A program made the translations under genes and the position numbers. Of a DNA stretch of 64,000 bases, positions 26,422-35,858 are shown piece after piece. Under the pieces are notes generated by a model. The model searched no databases, was not told the origin of the DNA, and worked only from the letters and a program-made list of their open reading frames with translations. The stretch covers positions 496,001 through 560,000 of the forward strand of contig JACJYO010000002.1 of NCBI GenBank assembly GCA_020636075.1. The letters are read 5' to 3'. This DNA is from Lewinellaceae bacterium. Lineage in GTDB: Bacteria > Bacteroidota > Bacteroidia > Chitinophagales > Saprospiraceae. Within the stretch, counting starts at the first letter, position 1, and the number at the start of each line of letters is the position of its first letter.

Positions 26422-28158
26422 ATGAAACAATTCTGGATTTTTACCTTGTTTGTTCCACTGAGCCTAAGCAGCCAGTCGGTTTTCACCAAAGTAAGTGATG
26501 CAACAAATCCCGCGACCACTTTTACCAATAACGCAGCACCCTACAAGGGTGTGGCCTGGATCGATCTGGACGATGACAACCTGCCCGATCTGTATGTCTG
26601 CCCAAAATCCCTATTCCGGAATTTAGGCGATGGCCAGTTTGCACAACTACCCGACCTGAACGGCTCAAACGGCGGTCAAGGCGCTTCCGGGGCCAGTTGG
26701 GGCGATATCGACAATGATGGTTTCCCAGATTGCATCACTGCCAACCTGGTCTCCGGAATGCACTGGAACAAGGGGGATCAAACCTTCACGCTCGAAAGCA
26801 ATAAACTACCCGGCCTGTTGAATTACCCAGCCTGGGATTGTGCGCTGGCTGACGTAGACAACAACGGGCGGCTCGATCCGCTTTTCGTCCATGCAAAAGG
26901 TTTTCACAGTGCCGGGCCATTCCCCTGCCGGATGTATTTGCAACAAAGTGACGGAGCCTTTAACCCGGTTACGGGCTACGAATTTACCGATCAGCTGGCG
27001 CCGTATACCATTCCCGTATGGGCTGATTACGACCTCGATGGGGATATGGACCTTTTCATCGGGGCCGGGCCAGCAGGCAGTCTGGGGCCGGATTTTTGTT
27101 ATAAAAACATGCTCAAGGAGAACGGGGCATTTAGCTTGCAACGGTTGACTGCCGCTCCCTTCAATGCCTTTCAGGATGGGCAGACCTATAATTTCATCGA
27201 TTTTGACAACGACGGTGATCTGGATATTTGCCTAACCAACTATAATGGGGCAAACAACCGGTTTTGGCGAAACAACAGTGGCAGTTATACCAGCACGAGC
27301 ACGCCTTTTACCAATAAGAGCGGGCATCTCGCCAATGTTTGGGGAGACATAGACAACGATGGTGATCTGGATGTGCTAATTACCTCGGATGCAGCTGCTA
27401 CCGTCAGGTTGTATCGGAACAACGGCAACGGAACCTTCAGTGCTGGTGTTGATGCCGGCAGCAGCACGGGAAATATATGCGGCATAGCGTTGGCAGATTA
27501 CGACAACGATGGCGACCTCGATTTTTACACAAACGGGGCCAATGCCGGGCGTGCATTATTCCGCAACGACGACCTTGCTTCCGGCAAAAATTGGGCAGCG
27601 TTCAAACTTTTGGGGGTTCAGAGTAATCGCTCGGCTATCGGCGCCATTGTCCGTTTGAAAGCACGATTGAATGGGCAAGAAACCTGGCAAATCCGGCATG
27701 TACAAGCACATAATTCCTTCCAAAGTCAAAATGACCTAAGGCAACATTTCGGTTTGGCAGATGCTACCTCCATTGACTCCCTGGAGGTGCGCTGGCCCTC
27801 CGGACTCGTTGAAGTGTTTACCGGGCTGGCAGTAAATAGTTTTTATAAAATTATCGAAGGCCAGGGGATAAATGTGCTTACGGATGTTCGCACTCCTGTA
27901 AACGGCGCGCTGATTTCAGTTTACCCCAACCCTGTAAGTGAACAGGTTTGCCTGATTGAAGCATCAAACGAAAATGCGTCGATCTCAGCAATTCAGATGT
28001 TCGATTCAAACGGGCGATTGGTTTCATTGACGGCCAATGCAAAAAACCAATCCGCCTGGCAAATACAGTTCGACAAAACACTCGTGCCGGGTTGCTATTT
28101 TATCCGGGTGTTTTTTGAAGACCATACGGCGAGCACCAAAGTGCTCCTGAAACAATAA
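26422..28158 (+). CDS. CRTAC1 family VCBS/ASPIC protein with T9SS tail
   Basis: 578 residues with a signal peptide (MKQFWIFTLFVPLSLSSQS). Seven or so FG-GAP/VCBS repeats carry calcium-binding DxDxDG-type loops (DLDDDNLPDLYV, DIDNDGFPD, DFDNDGDLDIC, DYDNDGDLDFY), together forming a beta-propeller. The ASPIC/UnbV domain follows near 395-475 (SNRSAIGAIVRLKARLNG, then LEVRWPSG). A T9SS sorting domain closes the protein (ISVYPNPVSEQVCLIE). It is secreted to the cell surface; likely roles are adhesion or carbohydrate binding. Confidence 0.9.
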   Translation: MKQFWIFTLFVPLSLSSQSVFTKVSDATNPATTFTNNAAPYKGVAWIDLDDDNLPDLYVCPKSLFRNLGDGQFAQLPDLNGSNGGQGASGASWGDIDNDGFPDCITANLVSGMHWNKGDQTFTLESNKLPGLLNYPAWDCALADVDNNGRLDPLFVHAKGFHSAGPFPCRMYLQQSDGAFNPVTGYEFTDQLAPYTIPVWADYDLDGDMDLFIGAGPAGSLGPDFCYKNMLKENGAFSLQRLTAAPFNAFQDGQTYNFIDFDNDGDLDICLTNYNGANNRFWRNNSGSYTSTSTPFTNKSGHLANVWGDIDNDGDLDVLITSDAAATVRLYRNNGNGTFSAGVDAGSSTGNICGIALADYDNDGDLDFYTNGANAGRALFRNDDLASGKNWAAFKLLGVQSNRSAIGAIVRLKARLNGQETWQIRHVQAHNSFQSQNDLRQHFGLADATSIDSLEVRWPSGLVEVFTGLAVNSFYKIIEGQGINVLTDVRTPVNGALISVYPNPVSEQVCLIEASNENASISAIQMFDSNGRLVSLTANAKNQSAWQIQFDKTLVPGCYFIRVFFEDHTASTKVLLKQ

Positions 28159-28180
28159 AACAGCTATGAAAGCGGCCCTT

Positions 28181-28235
28181 GCCCATTTGTGCGACTTGTT
28201 TTTCAATTGAAAAACGCATCGGTCGCACAAAGGGC
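28181..28235. terminator. Bidirectional terminator between convergent genes
   Basis: Arms 28181-28195 and 28222-28235 pair with one bulge. Between them lies an inner palindrome (GTTTTTCAATTGAAAAAC) that can form its own hairpin. It is placed between the CRTAC1 gene and the convergent asparaginase gene. Confidence 0.65.
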
Positions 28236-28239
28236 TTGG

Positions 28240-29223
28240 CTATTTTGAGAAATAGCTGCCCGGCTCGTAGGTTACATTTTCGCCATGCATGAAAAGCGTA
28301 TAACTAAAACCAGGTTGTAACCCAAAGCCACCATGACGCCCTTTTACATCCAGGGCGACAAAACCAACCTGATTCTCCTTTGCCTGCTCCGGATATTTGT
28401 GCGCCAATCGGCGAATGGCCAGTTCAGCAGCTTTCTGCGGGTGTTTACCCCGGCGCATTTCCTCCACGATGAAATAAGAACCCAATGTTTTTAAAACCAT
28501 TTCACCCAATCCCGTTGCCGCGGCTGCGCCTACTTCGGCATCCACAAACAATCCTGCGCCAATAACCGGGCTATCCCCTACCCTTCCCTTCATTTTAAAT
28601 GCCAGTCCACTCGTTGTACAGGCACCGGAAGCACGGCCTTGCGCATCAATTGCCACAATCCCGATCGTATCGTGCCGTTCAAAGTTGATCACCGGTTTAT
28701 ATTCAGATTTCACCTTCCATGCTTCCCAAGCCTCACGGGCGGTTTCAGTGAGCAGGTTTTCTTTCTTAAAACCCTGGCTGAGTGCAAATTCCAGTGCGCC
28801 TTCAGCAGTAAGAATTACATGTGGTGTCTTTTCCATAACAAGGCGTGCGACACTAACCGGATGTTTTATATGTTGTAAGCAAGTGACACAGCCGGCATTC
28901 CCAAATTCATCCATGATGCAAGCATCCAGTGTTACATCGCCGTCGCGGTCCGGGAAGCCACCGTATCCAACACTGGAATCTTTAGGATTTCCTTCCGGAA
29001 CACGTGCGCCGGCCTCCACAGCATCAAGCGCCCTGCCACCGCCAGATAAGATATCCCAGGCAGCTTTTGTTGCATCTTTATTGTGCCAGGTCGCAATTAC
29101 AACCGGAAAATTGCCCTTACGAAAGGGCCCCTGCATTTCACTAATACGTGTCCAAAAATCGGCAGATCCTGCTGCCAATGCACCGAAAAAGGAATTTTGG
29201 AGAAATGCCCTTCTTGATTTCAT
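28240..29223 (-). CDS. N4-(beta-N-acetylglucosaminyl)-L-asparaginase
   Basis: 327 residues of the Ntn-hydrolase glycosylasparaginase family. The autocleavage and nucleophile site is HDTIGIVAIDAQGRASGACT, where Thr of HDTIG becomes the N-terminal nucleophile of the beta subunit. GRVGDSPVIGAGLFVDAEVG and AAAATGLGEMVLK are the substrate-site glycine motifs. The N-terminus MKSRRAFLQNSFFGALAAG looks like a twin-arginine signal. The family hydrolyses GlcNAc-Asn from glycoprotein degradation products; the export signal implies periplasmic action. Confidence 0.9.
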   Translation of the reverse strand: MKSRRAFLQNSFFGALAAGSADFWTRISEMQGPFRKGNFPVVIATWHNKDATKAAWDILSGGGRALDAVEAGARVPEGNPKDSSVGYGGFPDRDGDVTLDACIMDEFGNAGCVTCLQHIKHPVSVARLVMEKTPHVILTAEGALEFALSQGFKKENLLTETAREAWEAWKVKSEYKPVINFERHDTIGIVAIDAQGRASGACTTSGLAFKMKGRVGDSPVIGAGLFVDAEVGAAAATGLGEMVLKTLGSYFIVEEMRRGKHPQKAAELAIRRLAHKYPEQAKENQVGFVALDVKGRHGGFGLQPGFSYTLFMHGENVTYEPGSYFSK

Positions 29224-29617
29224 GTTGAAATTTCTTAAAATGTGTGTTTGTAATTAATTTCAGGTATTGACCGGAAAGGTAATGTGGCCTATGCGAATAC
29301 AAAGACCCAGTGGTAAAAAAAACCAAGACTCTCATCTGACATTACGCGGATTAAGTGCCATCAAATGCCACACCGGGATTGGTTCGCGGAACCTGTTGAA
29401 AGGATGTTTTTTCTTTTGGATCAGAAATTGCCGGTTATGTATGCGTTTAGGAAAACCAAATGGCAAAAACACAGCCGGTCATACAAAAATTGGAATCCCG
29501 GCCAACCAAGCGACTTGTTTAGGTTGTTAATGTAAAAGCGACAAAGATAATTTTACTACCTTAGACCTTTGTAAAATTGGCGCCCTAGCCAATTTGCCAA
29601 ATTAATACATACTATTC
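29224..29617. other. Divergent intergenic region, no gene seen
   Basis: 394 bases between divergent genes. A low-quality open frame at 29267-29530 has a composition unlike the neighbours and no recognisable motif, so it is not called. The AT-rich part at 29530-29610 before the next gene is the likely promoter zone. No repeats or RNA genes were recognised. Confidence 0.45.
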
Positions 29618-30394
29618 ATGAACTGCCTCCGTCAATTTATCTTGCCCCTGGCGGTGCTCTGCTATTCCGAACCACTTGCTGCGCAAAATGATATTCAAGT
29701 GCTCGGCGATGCTGTATTCACCCCGGCAGAATTAGCAGAAGGCGCGGCTGTGAGTTATCTTATACGATTTCAGAATATCGGCCCTGATACTGCTTACCAG
29801 GTAATTTTACGCGATACGTTGGACCCTCGATTTGAGATAACCTCCCTAACCATCCTTGGCGCCAGCCACCCGTATCAATTGATTGAAGACGGGAACAGTA
29901 ATATTCTCCGTTGGTATTTTGATGATATTTTTCTTCCGGACAGTGCGAGCGGCGGGAATAATTCCGTCGGATTTGTATTGTTTAGCATAAAACCCAAATC
30001 GTTCCTCACCCCCGGCCAAACAATCCTGAACCGGGCATGTGCCACCTTCAATCAAATCAGTACTGTTTGCACAAATGACGCCATCATCTGGATTGACAAT
30101 TCCCCGGACCCCAATGACCCAAACAGGGATATTGTCTATCGCATTGTGCCCAACCCTAACTATGGCAACTTCGAAGTCCGTACTACTGTTCCTGTACCGC
30201 CACAACAAGACATACCGCCAGCAGAATGGTGGATAACGGATATGGGTGGTAAAATTATTTGGGACGGACATGCCAAAGATCTTGCTGCGGCTGGCACGCA
30301 AGTATGGCTCGAACGTCCGGCGCCTGGAGTTTACCTGCTCTGGGTAAAGGCAAAAAAGCGGCTACAAGTACAGGAATTTGCGATTATCCGCTAA
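29618..30394 (+). CDS. Secreted DUF7619/DUF11-like protein with T9SS tail
   Basis: 258 residues. The signal peptide is MNCLRQFILPLAVLCYSEPL. Residues about 25-165 form a single Ig-like domain of the DUF11/DUF7619 type (VSYLIRFQNIGPDTAYQVIL, then RDTLDPRFEITSL). The same domain occurs near the end of the large protein at 57446-60601. A T9SS sorting domain follows (YRIVPNPNYGNFEV, ending GVYLLWVKAKKRL). The protein is little more than one stalk domain plus the sorting signal, so it may be a small surface decoration or a remnant of a larger gene. Confidence 0.75.
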   Translation: MNCLRQFILPLAVLCYSEPLAAQNDIQVLGDAVFTPAELAEGAAVSYLIRFQNIGPDTAYQVILRDTLDPRFEITSLTILGASHPYQLIEDGNSNILRWYFDDIFLPDSASGGNNSVGFVLFSIKPKSFLTPGQTILNRACATFNQISTVCTNDAIIWIDNSPDPNDPNRDIVYRIVPNPNYGNFEVRTTVPVPPQQDIPPAEWWITDMGGKIIWDGHAKDLAAAGTQVWLERPAPGVYLLWVKAKKRLQVQEFAIIR

Positions 30395-30413
30395 CCCCCT
30401 GTATTTCAAAATT

Positions 30414-31658
30414 TCATTCCTCTTCCAGGTCGAGGTCTCCCTTAAAAGGATGCCGTTGTTGCCACTCTTCGACAGGCTTGATATAGTCTAGCACGGTGCC
30501 TGTAAATTTATTTACAAGTTGATTCCGGTGCCGCAAATAACAGTACAGGTCTTCCGGGACAGCCCCAATTGAGCTCTTGATTTCCAAGGCCGTACGGGCA
30601 AAAACGATTCGTTGGCTGTTGCTTTCAATTCCGATTCGGACTATATCGTATAAAATATTGAGGTACAACTGTAGCTCATGGTTGTGCTCCTTATCATATC
30701 CGAGGAAATGCGCCTCCAACTCTGTGCCGTTCTGGATCGTTGTAAAAAATGCGAGCAATTGCCCATCCCGGTAATACCCGAAAATGCGAAATACGCCAGG
30801 CATATCGCGTTTTAGTGCCAACAGGTAATGCTCGTTCAGGTCAACCATATTAAACCCTGCATTATTGGCAATTTCGCGGTAGAGCGCATACATCCGTGGC
30901 AATTCCTGTTGAATATCACTGAGGGAAAGCTCTTTCTTTTGAATACCAGTGGCCTTTTTGAATGCCCGTTTGGCACGGGTCCGGTATTTTGTAGACATAG
31001 CCGCCAGGTAGGCATCAAAATCCTGAAATGGAAGGGGCAAAACCATGTTGGGCTGGATTTCGAACTCAACGTAATTTTTAGTCATCAGATACTCTCCATG
31101 TTGTCGATGGCGAGGCTCTATGTCTTTAACCAAAATCACAGGCATCTTCTCCGGAGATCGATCGGCACTGTGCAACACAAAATTCAGCGCTTCCTCCAAT
31201 AAGGCCACGGCTTTATCCTGTGGTATTTGCTCATAATCAAACCAATAGCCATACTCTCCCGTAAGCAACATATTGCCACAAATCAGGATGTCCGCAGCCA
31301 ACTTACCCGCTACCCAACGCTTCATCCATTTTGCTAAACCGGCAAAAAAGCAAGGGTCCTTGGTTTGGTGTGCTTCTTCACTGATGTTATCATCCCCCTT
31401 AAAGAATTTAATTTGACATAACGCTACGCCGATTGGCAAGTCGCCGCGATAGAAAACCAGGTAACCAAACCGCATGCCTTTCGGAGGGTAATTCTCCAAA
31501 ACGGCGAGATAATCGCGTTGAAGAAAGATATTGTCTTTGGGAGCGGCAACATCCCAATCCTTACTGGCAGACTCAATAGACCGGTAATAACTGAAGTGGA
31601 AAGTTCCTGAACGCGATATAGCAACGTTTTGTGTAGAAGTAGGATACTTTGTAGGCAT
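30414..31658 (-). CDS. GNAT/FemAB-like acyltransferase
   Basis: 414 residues without signal peptide. The long form with two GNAT-like halves is suggested by NIFLQRDYLAVLENYPP and YLVFYRGDLPIGVALCQI in the first part. In the second part, MSTKYRTRAKRAFKKATG, FRIFGYYRDGQLLAFFTTIQ and ELEAHFLGYDKEHNHELQL are typical of FemAB/BioF2-like GNAT proteins. It probably transfers an aminoacyl or acyl group to a cell-envelope or metabolite amine. Substrate unknown. Confidence 0.7.
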   Translation of the reverse strand: MPTKYPTSTQNVAISRSGTFHFSYYRSIESASKDWDVAAPKDNIFLQRDYLAVLENYPPKGMRFGYLVFYRGDLPIGVALCQIKFFKGDDNISEEAHQTKDPCFFAGLAKWMKRWVAGKLAADILICGNMLLTGEYGYWFDYEQIPQDKAVALLEEALNFVLHSADRSPEKMPVILVKDIEPRHRQHGEYLMTKNYVEFEIQPNMVLPLPFQDFDAYLAAMSTKYRTRAKRAFKKATGIQKKELSLSDIQQELPRMYALYREIANNAGFNMVDLNEHYLLALKRDMPGVFRIFGYYRDGQLLAFFTTIQNGTELEAHFLGYDKEHNHELQLYLNILYDIVRIGIESNSQRIVFARTALEIKSSIGAVPEDLYCYLRHRNQLVNKFTGTVLDYIKPVEEWQQRHPFKGDLDLEEE

Positions 31659-31821
31659 AAGATCAATTTGAGTGGGCTTTTATGCTATGACAAAGGAAAA
31701 CAGGTTGAGCCAGAAATAGTTGCCAGCATTCGACTATTGCCCGATTTATCCTGCATTATTCCAGTTTATAACCAAGTCAATTGGCGTTGGTCACAAACTG
31801 GATTTAAATAAGCCATAAAAC

Positions 31822-32982
31822 TCACAACTCCTGCATGGCCCGTTCCATATCCTCCCAAAGCCATTCCGGATCCTCCAGGCCAATATAAAAACGGCAAAAT
31901 TGCCAGGGAATTTCAGGCGGCTCTTTTCCCGGAATGCTGTAAAAACCAATGGTTGGAAGCATCAATGACTCATGCCCCCCCCAGGAAACAGCCATCAGAA
32001 AGCGCTCGATGCGGTGCACAAAACGTTCCATTTTTTCCTTCGAATCCGTTTTAAACAGCACAGAAAACAACCCGCCACAGCCGCGCATTTGTTTTTTCGC
32101 CAGTGCCAATTGGGGAAAACCGGCATGGAACGGATACCAGATCTTCTCCACTTTCGGATGCGCGTCCAGCTTTGCGATCAGGTATTGTGCACTGGCATTG
32201 CTTCGTTGAACACGCAGCGACAGGGTTCGCAAACCCCGAATGACCAATGCAGCATCATGTGGCCCTAAAATACCCCCCAGCGTCATCAATTCCGACTCGA
32301 ACAATTTTTTCACCATCGCTTTGCTGGCACATAGCACGCCTACAACAACATCAGAGTGGCCATTAATGTATTTCGTGCCGGAGTGCACTACAATGTCGAT
32401 CCCGAAAGCAGCCGGATTTTGAAAAATCGGAGAAGCGTAAGAATTATCAATGATGGAAACCAAGCCGTGTTCTTTTGCCACTGCCGCACAGGCTTCCAAA
32501 TCCTGACAATCAAAGGTGAGCGTGTTGGGACTTTCCAGGTACAATAGCTTCGTGTTGGGCCGAATGGCAGCCCGAATATTGTCGACATTGGTCCCATCGA
32601 CAAACGTATGTTCCACCTGGAATCGTGGCAATAATTTGCGTAGCAGATTGTTCGTCCAGGAATACGGCGCCTGTTGGCAAATGATGTGATCGCCGGCCTG
32701 CACATTTCCGATTACGGCAGCAGCAACCGCACCGGCGCCACTGGAAAAAACCAGGCAGTCTTCCGTACCTTCCAGTGCCGCCAGCTTTTTTCTTAAAATA
32801 GCCACGGTAGGGTTATTCCCCCGGGTGTACACATGGTGCGTGAGTTCATCCGAAAATGCCGCCCGAAATGCTGCCAAATCCGGGAAAACAAAATTGCTGG
32901 ATTGAACGACCGGCGGCGAGACAGCCTGAAAATACTGGTCGCGCTCTTCGCCCAGGTGAATTAAAATTTCGTCAAGTGACAT
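31822..32982 (-). CDS. Cys/Met metabolism PLP enzyme (cystathionine lyase/synthase type)
   Basis: 386 residues of the trans-sulfuration (fold type I) PLP family. Visible motifs are YTRGNNPTVAILRKKLAALE near residue 52, FSSGAGAVAAAVIGNVQAGD, IIDNSYASPIFQNP with the cofactor Asp, and the Schiff-base Lys in VHSGTKYINGHSDVVVG. It could be cystathionine gamma-synthase, beta-lyase, gamma-lyase or methionine gamma-lyase; sequence by eye does not decide. It lies 9 bases after the S46 peptidase gene and could be cotranscribed with it. Confidence 0.85.
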   Translation of the reverse strand: MSLDEILIHLGEERDQYFQAVSPPVVQSSNFVFPDLAAFRAAFSDELTHHVYTRGNNPTVAILRKKLAALEGTEDCLVFSSGAGAVAAAVIGNVQAGDHIICQQAPYSWTNNLLRKLLPRFQVEHTFVDGTNVDNIRAAIRPNTKLLYLESPNTLTFDCQDLEACAAVAKEHGLVSIIDNSYASPIFQNPAAFGIDIVVHSGTKYINGHSDVVVGVLCASKAMVKKLFESELMTLGGILGPHDAALVIRGLRTLSLRVQRSNASAQYLIAKLDAHPKVEKIWYPFHAGFPQLALAKKQMRGCGGLFSVLFKTDSKEKMERFVHRIERFLMAVSWGGHESLMLPTIGFYSIPGKEPPEIPWQFCRFYIGLEDPEWLWEDMERAMQEL

Positions 32983-32991
32983 GGTTCAGTT

Positions 32992-35142
32992 TCAGCGTTT
33001 GACAATTTTCATTTCATCAATCAGGTGCCTGGCGCCGGCAAACTTGTCAATGATGAACAAGACATACCGGATATCCACCATGATGTTACGGCAAATTGCC
33101 GGATCGTAATTCAAATCGCTCATGGTGCCTTCCCACACCCGGTCGAAGTTGAGGCCAATCATGTTGCCCCGGGCATCGAGCGCCGGACTGCCCGAGTTGC
33201 CGCCGGTGGTGTGGTTTGTTCCAATGAACCCAACCGGTAGTTGGCCCGCGCTGTTTGCATAACGGCCATAATCCTTGGCTTTCCAGAGGTCGATCAGTTT
33301 TTGAGGCACATCAAATTCATAATCGCCCGGAATGTATTTTTCCATCACACCATCCAGGTCGGTTTGGTAGTCGTAAATCACTGCGTCGCGCGGGCTGTAC
33401 CCGTCGACCTTGCCATAGGTGAGGCGCATGGTTCCGTTGGCATCCGGGAAAAAGCGTTTTTCCGGAAAAACTTCCATTTGCGCAGCCATATACTGGCGTT
33501 GCAACAGGTTTATATTGGTTTGTAATTCCTGAAGTTTTGGTGAAACCAAGTCCTGGTAAGGTTCCGAAACCGCACGCCAGAAAACTACGGCGGGATCATT
33601 TTTCAACAGTTCGCCAAAGGCCTTTGGATCACCAGTGGATGCGTTCGTGTATTTTTCCGGGTTCGTCAAAATACTGTTATCGAAAATGTAGTTGGCGAGC
33701 CCGGTGAATCCACCATGTTTTACTGCTGCATCCTTGACATAAGCCCCTCCCCACGACGCAGGCATTTTTTGCGCATAATGCTCGGCCAATACGGCGAATA
33801 CGGCTTTATCGACCACAGGCCTGTAATCTTTGTAAAACCCGGCCATACGCTGGTTTCTGGACGCTATAGCCCCGGAAAACGCAGGCAGGTTTCCGGATTC
33901 GTAATTACCGATCCAACTATTCAAACTGGCCGCTAAGCCCATGAGTTGAATATTGCGCAAAAATGTTTCCTGATAGTTGTCGCGGGCGAAAGCATAAGGT
34001 TCCATTTCCTGGTAGCTCTGATTGAGCCGGGGCAGCAAGTTGCCGTAATTAATTTTCAAACCGGCATTTTGGTTGACCCTACGGGCAAACTCCGCTTCAA
34101 TGGCCTGCTTGCGTTCGATGGCCTTGTACGTTTTGAGACCCTGCATTTCACCCTGCCATTTTTTCCAGGCATTGGCAATACTTGCAAAGCGGGCGATGTA
34201 GGCAATTTTAATATCGGGATCCTGGCGCATAAATCCGTCCATAACTTTCAACGCCTTATCCCGGATCGTCACCTTCGCAGGATCGAGCACATCTGCGATT
34301 TGCGCAATTGCAGCGGCGGTCAAATATTCATCCGTGCGGCCCGGGAATCCATACACCATCGTGAAGTCGCCCGGCTTGATCCCGCCCAGTGAGATCGGGA
34401 GAAAATGCCGGGGCTTATACGGCACATTATCGGGCGAGTAGTCGGCAGGGCGGTTGTCTTTGTCGGCATACACCCGGAACATGGAAAAATCGCAGGTATG
34501 GCGGGGCCAAACCCAGTTGTCCGTATCCGCGCCAAATTTGCCAATGCTGCTTGGCGGCGCACCCACCAGACGCACGTCGGTAAACGTCACGGTCACAAAC
34601 AAGAAATATTGGTTACCGTCGTAAAACGGCCGGATGAGGATGTCCTCCCACTTTTCTTTTTTGGTATTTGCCCGGATTTGCGCCAGATTTTTGTCGATTT
34701 GAGCCTGTCGATCGCGCTCGTTCATCATGGAAGTGACATTTTGCAGGGCCAGCGCAGTCACATCCTCCATGCGTACAATAAACATGGCTGTTTCACCCGG
34801 GCAAGGCAGTTCTTCAGCGCGAGACATGGCCCAAAAGCCATTTTCAACATAATTATGATCCAGGGTTGAATGACTTTGAATAGCGCTAAATCCGCAGTGG
34901 TGGTTGGAGAGTAACAGTCCTTCACCTGAGATCATTTCGCCGGTACATCCGCCGCTGAATTGGCAAATGGCATCTTTAACCGAGGGTTTGTTCAGGTTGT
35001 ATAAGTCGTCGGCCTCCAGCTTGCAACCGAGGGCCTTCATTTCCTTTTCATTTTGTTTTTCCAGGTGGAGCGGGAGCCACATGCCGCCCTGGGCAACAAG
35101 CAGATTGGGAAGCAGGAATAAGAGTAGGAGAAATCGTTTCAT
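32992..35142 (-). CDS. S46 family dipeptidyl-peptidase (DPP7/DPP11-like)
   Basis: I use ATG 35142 (MKRFLLLLFLLPNLLVAQGG, 716 residues), since the upstream extension would precede a clear signal peptide. Typical S46 length. The catalytic His lies in LLLSNHHCGFSAIQSHSTLD and the Ser in TTGGNSGSPALDARG near the C-terminus, on a chymotrypsin-like fold with a helical insert. DPP7 and DPP11 release dipeptides from the N-terminus in the periplasm and feed peptide catabolism. Whether this one prefers hydrophobic or acidic P1 residues was not decided. Confidence 0.92.
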   Translation of the reverse strand: MKRFLLLLFLLPNLLVAQGGMWLPLHLEKQNEKEMKALGCKLEADDLYNLNKPSVKDAICQFSGGCTGEMISGEGLLLSNHHCGFSAIQSHSTLDHNYVENGFWAMSRAEELPCPGETAMFIVRMEDVTALALQNVTSMMNERDRQAQIDKNLAQIRANTKKEKWEDILIRPFYDGNQYFLFVTVTFTDVRLVGAPPSSIGKFGADTDNWVWPRHTCDFSMFRVYADKDNRPADYSPDNVPYKPRHFLPISLGGIKPGDFTMVYGFPGRTDEYLTAAAIAQIADVLDPAKVTIRDKALKVMDGFMRQDPDIKIAYIARFASIANAWKKWQGEMQGLKTYKAIERKQAIEAEFARRVNQNAGLKINYGNLLPRLNQSYQEMEPYAFARDNYQETFLRNIQLMGLAASLNSWIGNYESGNLPAFSGAIASRNQRMAGFYKDYRPVVDKAVFAVLAEHYAQKMPASWGGAYVKDAAVKHGGFTGLANYIFDNSILTNPEKYTNASTGDPKAFGELLKNDPAVVFWRAVSEPYQDLVSPKLQELQTNINLLQRQYMAAQMEVFPEKRFFPDANGTMRLTYGKVDGYSPRDAVIYDYQTDLDGVMEKYIPGDYEFDVPQKLIDLWKAKDYGRYANSAGQLPVGFIGTNHTTGGNSGSPALDARGNMIGLNFDRVWEGTMSDLNYDPAICRNIMVDIRYVLFIIDKFAGARHLIDEMKIVKR

Positions 35143-35239
35143 AACATTGTTTATTAATTGCCGCGAATGTAAAAAAAATAAAAAGGGCCGGTTGGTACAT
35201 TCCTGCCAACTGCCCATTCGTAGTGGTAAAAGATAATGA

Positions 35240-35695
35240 TCACTGGGATCTGAGGATATTCAAATAAATAATCCAGCCAAAAAAGGCTAGAACACCGATC
35301 ACCAAACCAAGTATTGCCAGCCAGGTACCGGTCTGGTCTTCCCTTTTTTTAATTTTATTGATGGCGGCAATACACATGATAGCACCGACCGGCCCCAACA
35401 GATACCCCACAACAAACAGACCGGTTACCGAGAAAGCAAATCCCACAAGTGCAAGGATGGAAAATTTCTGCTTGCCAGGCTTGGGCGGTTTCTTTTTGCC
35501 AAACCAACCGTGGTGTTGGCGTTTTTCTTTGGTCAAATGCACCGGTTTTATCCGGTTGACCCCAGAATATTGCCGGAAAGCACCTTCGATTGGCAAACCA
35601 GTAGTTGAAATCGTGCTCTTTATGTTGGCAAAAACATCTCCGGATAAACCGATAAAAAGGGAAAGTGTAAGGGCAAGGAATTGTTTGGGAGTCAT
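35240..35695 (-). CDS. DUF4190-like small membrane protein
   Basis: I use ATG 35695 (MTPKQFLALTLSLFIGLSGD, 151 residues). A signal peptide is followed by a loop of about 60 residues ending in basic, Pro/Lys-rich sequence (WFGKKKPPKPGKQK). Two membrane helices come next (FSILALVGFAFSVTGLFVVG and TGTWLAILGLVIGVLAFFGW) with a short basic turn (INKIKKRED). This helix-turn-helix membrane module matches DUF4190-type domains. Function unknown. Confidence 0.7.
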   Translation of the reverse strand: MTPKQFLALTLSLFIGLSGDVFANIKSTISTTGLPIEGAFRQYSGVNRIKPVHLTKEKRQHHGWFGKKKPPKPGKQKFSILALVGFAFSVTGLFVVGYLLGPVGAIMCIAAINKIKKREDQTGTWLAILGLVIGVLAFFGWIIYLNILRSQ

Positions 35696-35788
35696 AATCA
35701 GGTCAATAGGTCCATTTATAAAATCTGTTGCAGATCTAAAACTAAATAACCCTCTGGCATATCCTTGCATGTATAGGTTTAAATAAAA

Positions 35789-35819
35789 CAGCCGCACCGA
35801 ATAAAATCCGATGCGGCTG
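35789..35819 (-). terminator. Intrinsic terminator of the TonB receptor gene
   Basis: CAGCCGCA pairs with TGCGGCTG (35789-35796 with 35812-35819), with further partial pairing inside. On the minus strand TTTTATTT follows. It lies 40 bases beyond the receptor stop codon. Confidence 0.7.
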
Positions 35820-35858
35820 ACGCAAATATTATGAACTAGCGTTCGCTAAACTTAAGTC

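Noticed and set aside
29267..29530. An 87-codon frame upstream of the DUF7619 gene
   Set aside because: Residue composition unlike neighbours, no hydrophobic or domain pattern, no convincing ribosome-binding site.
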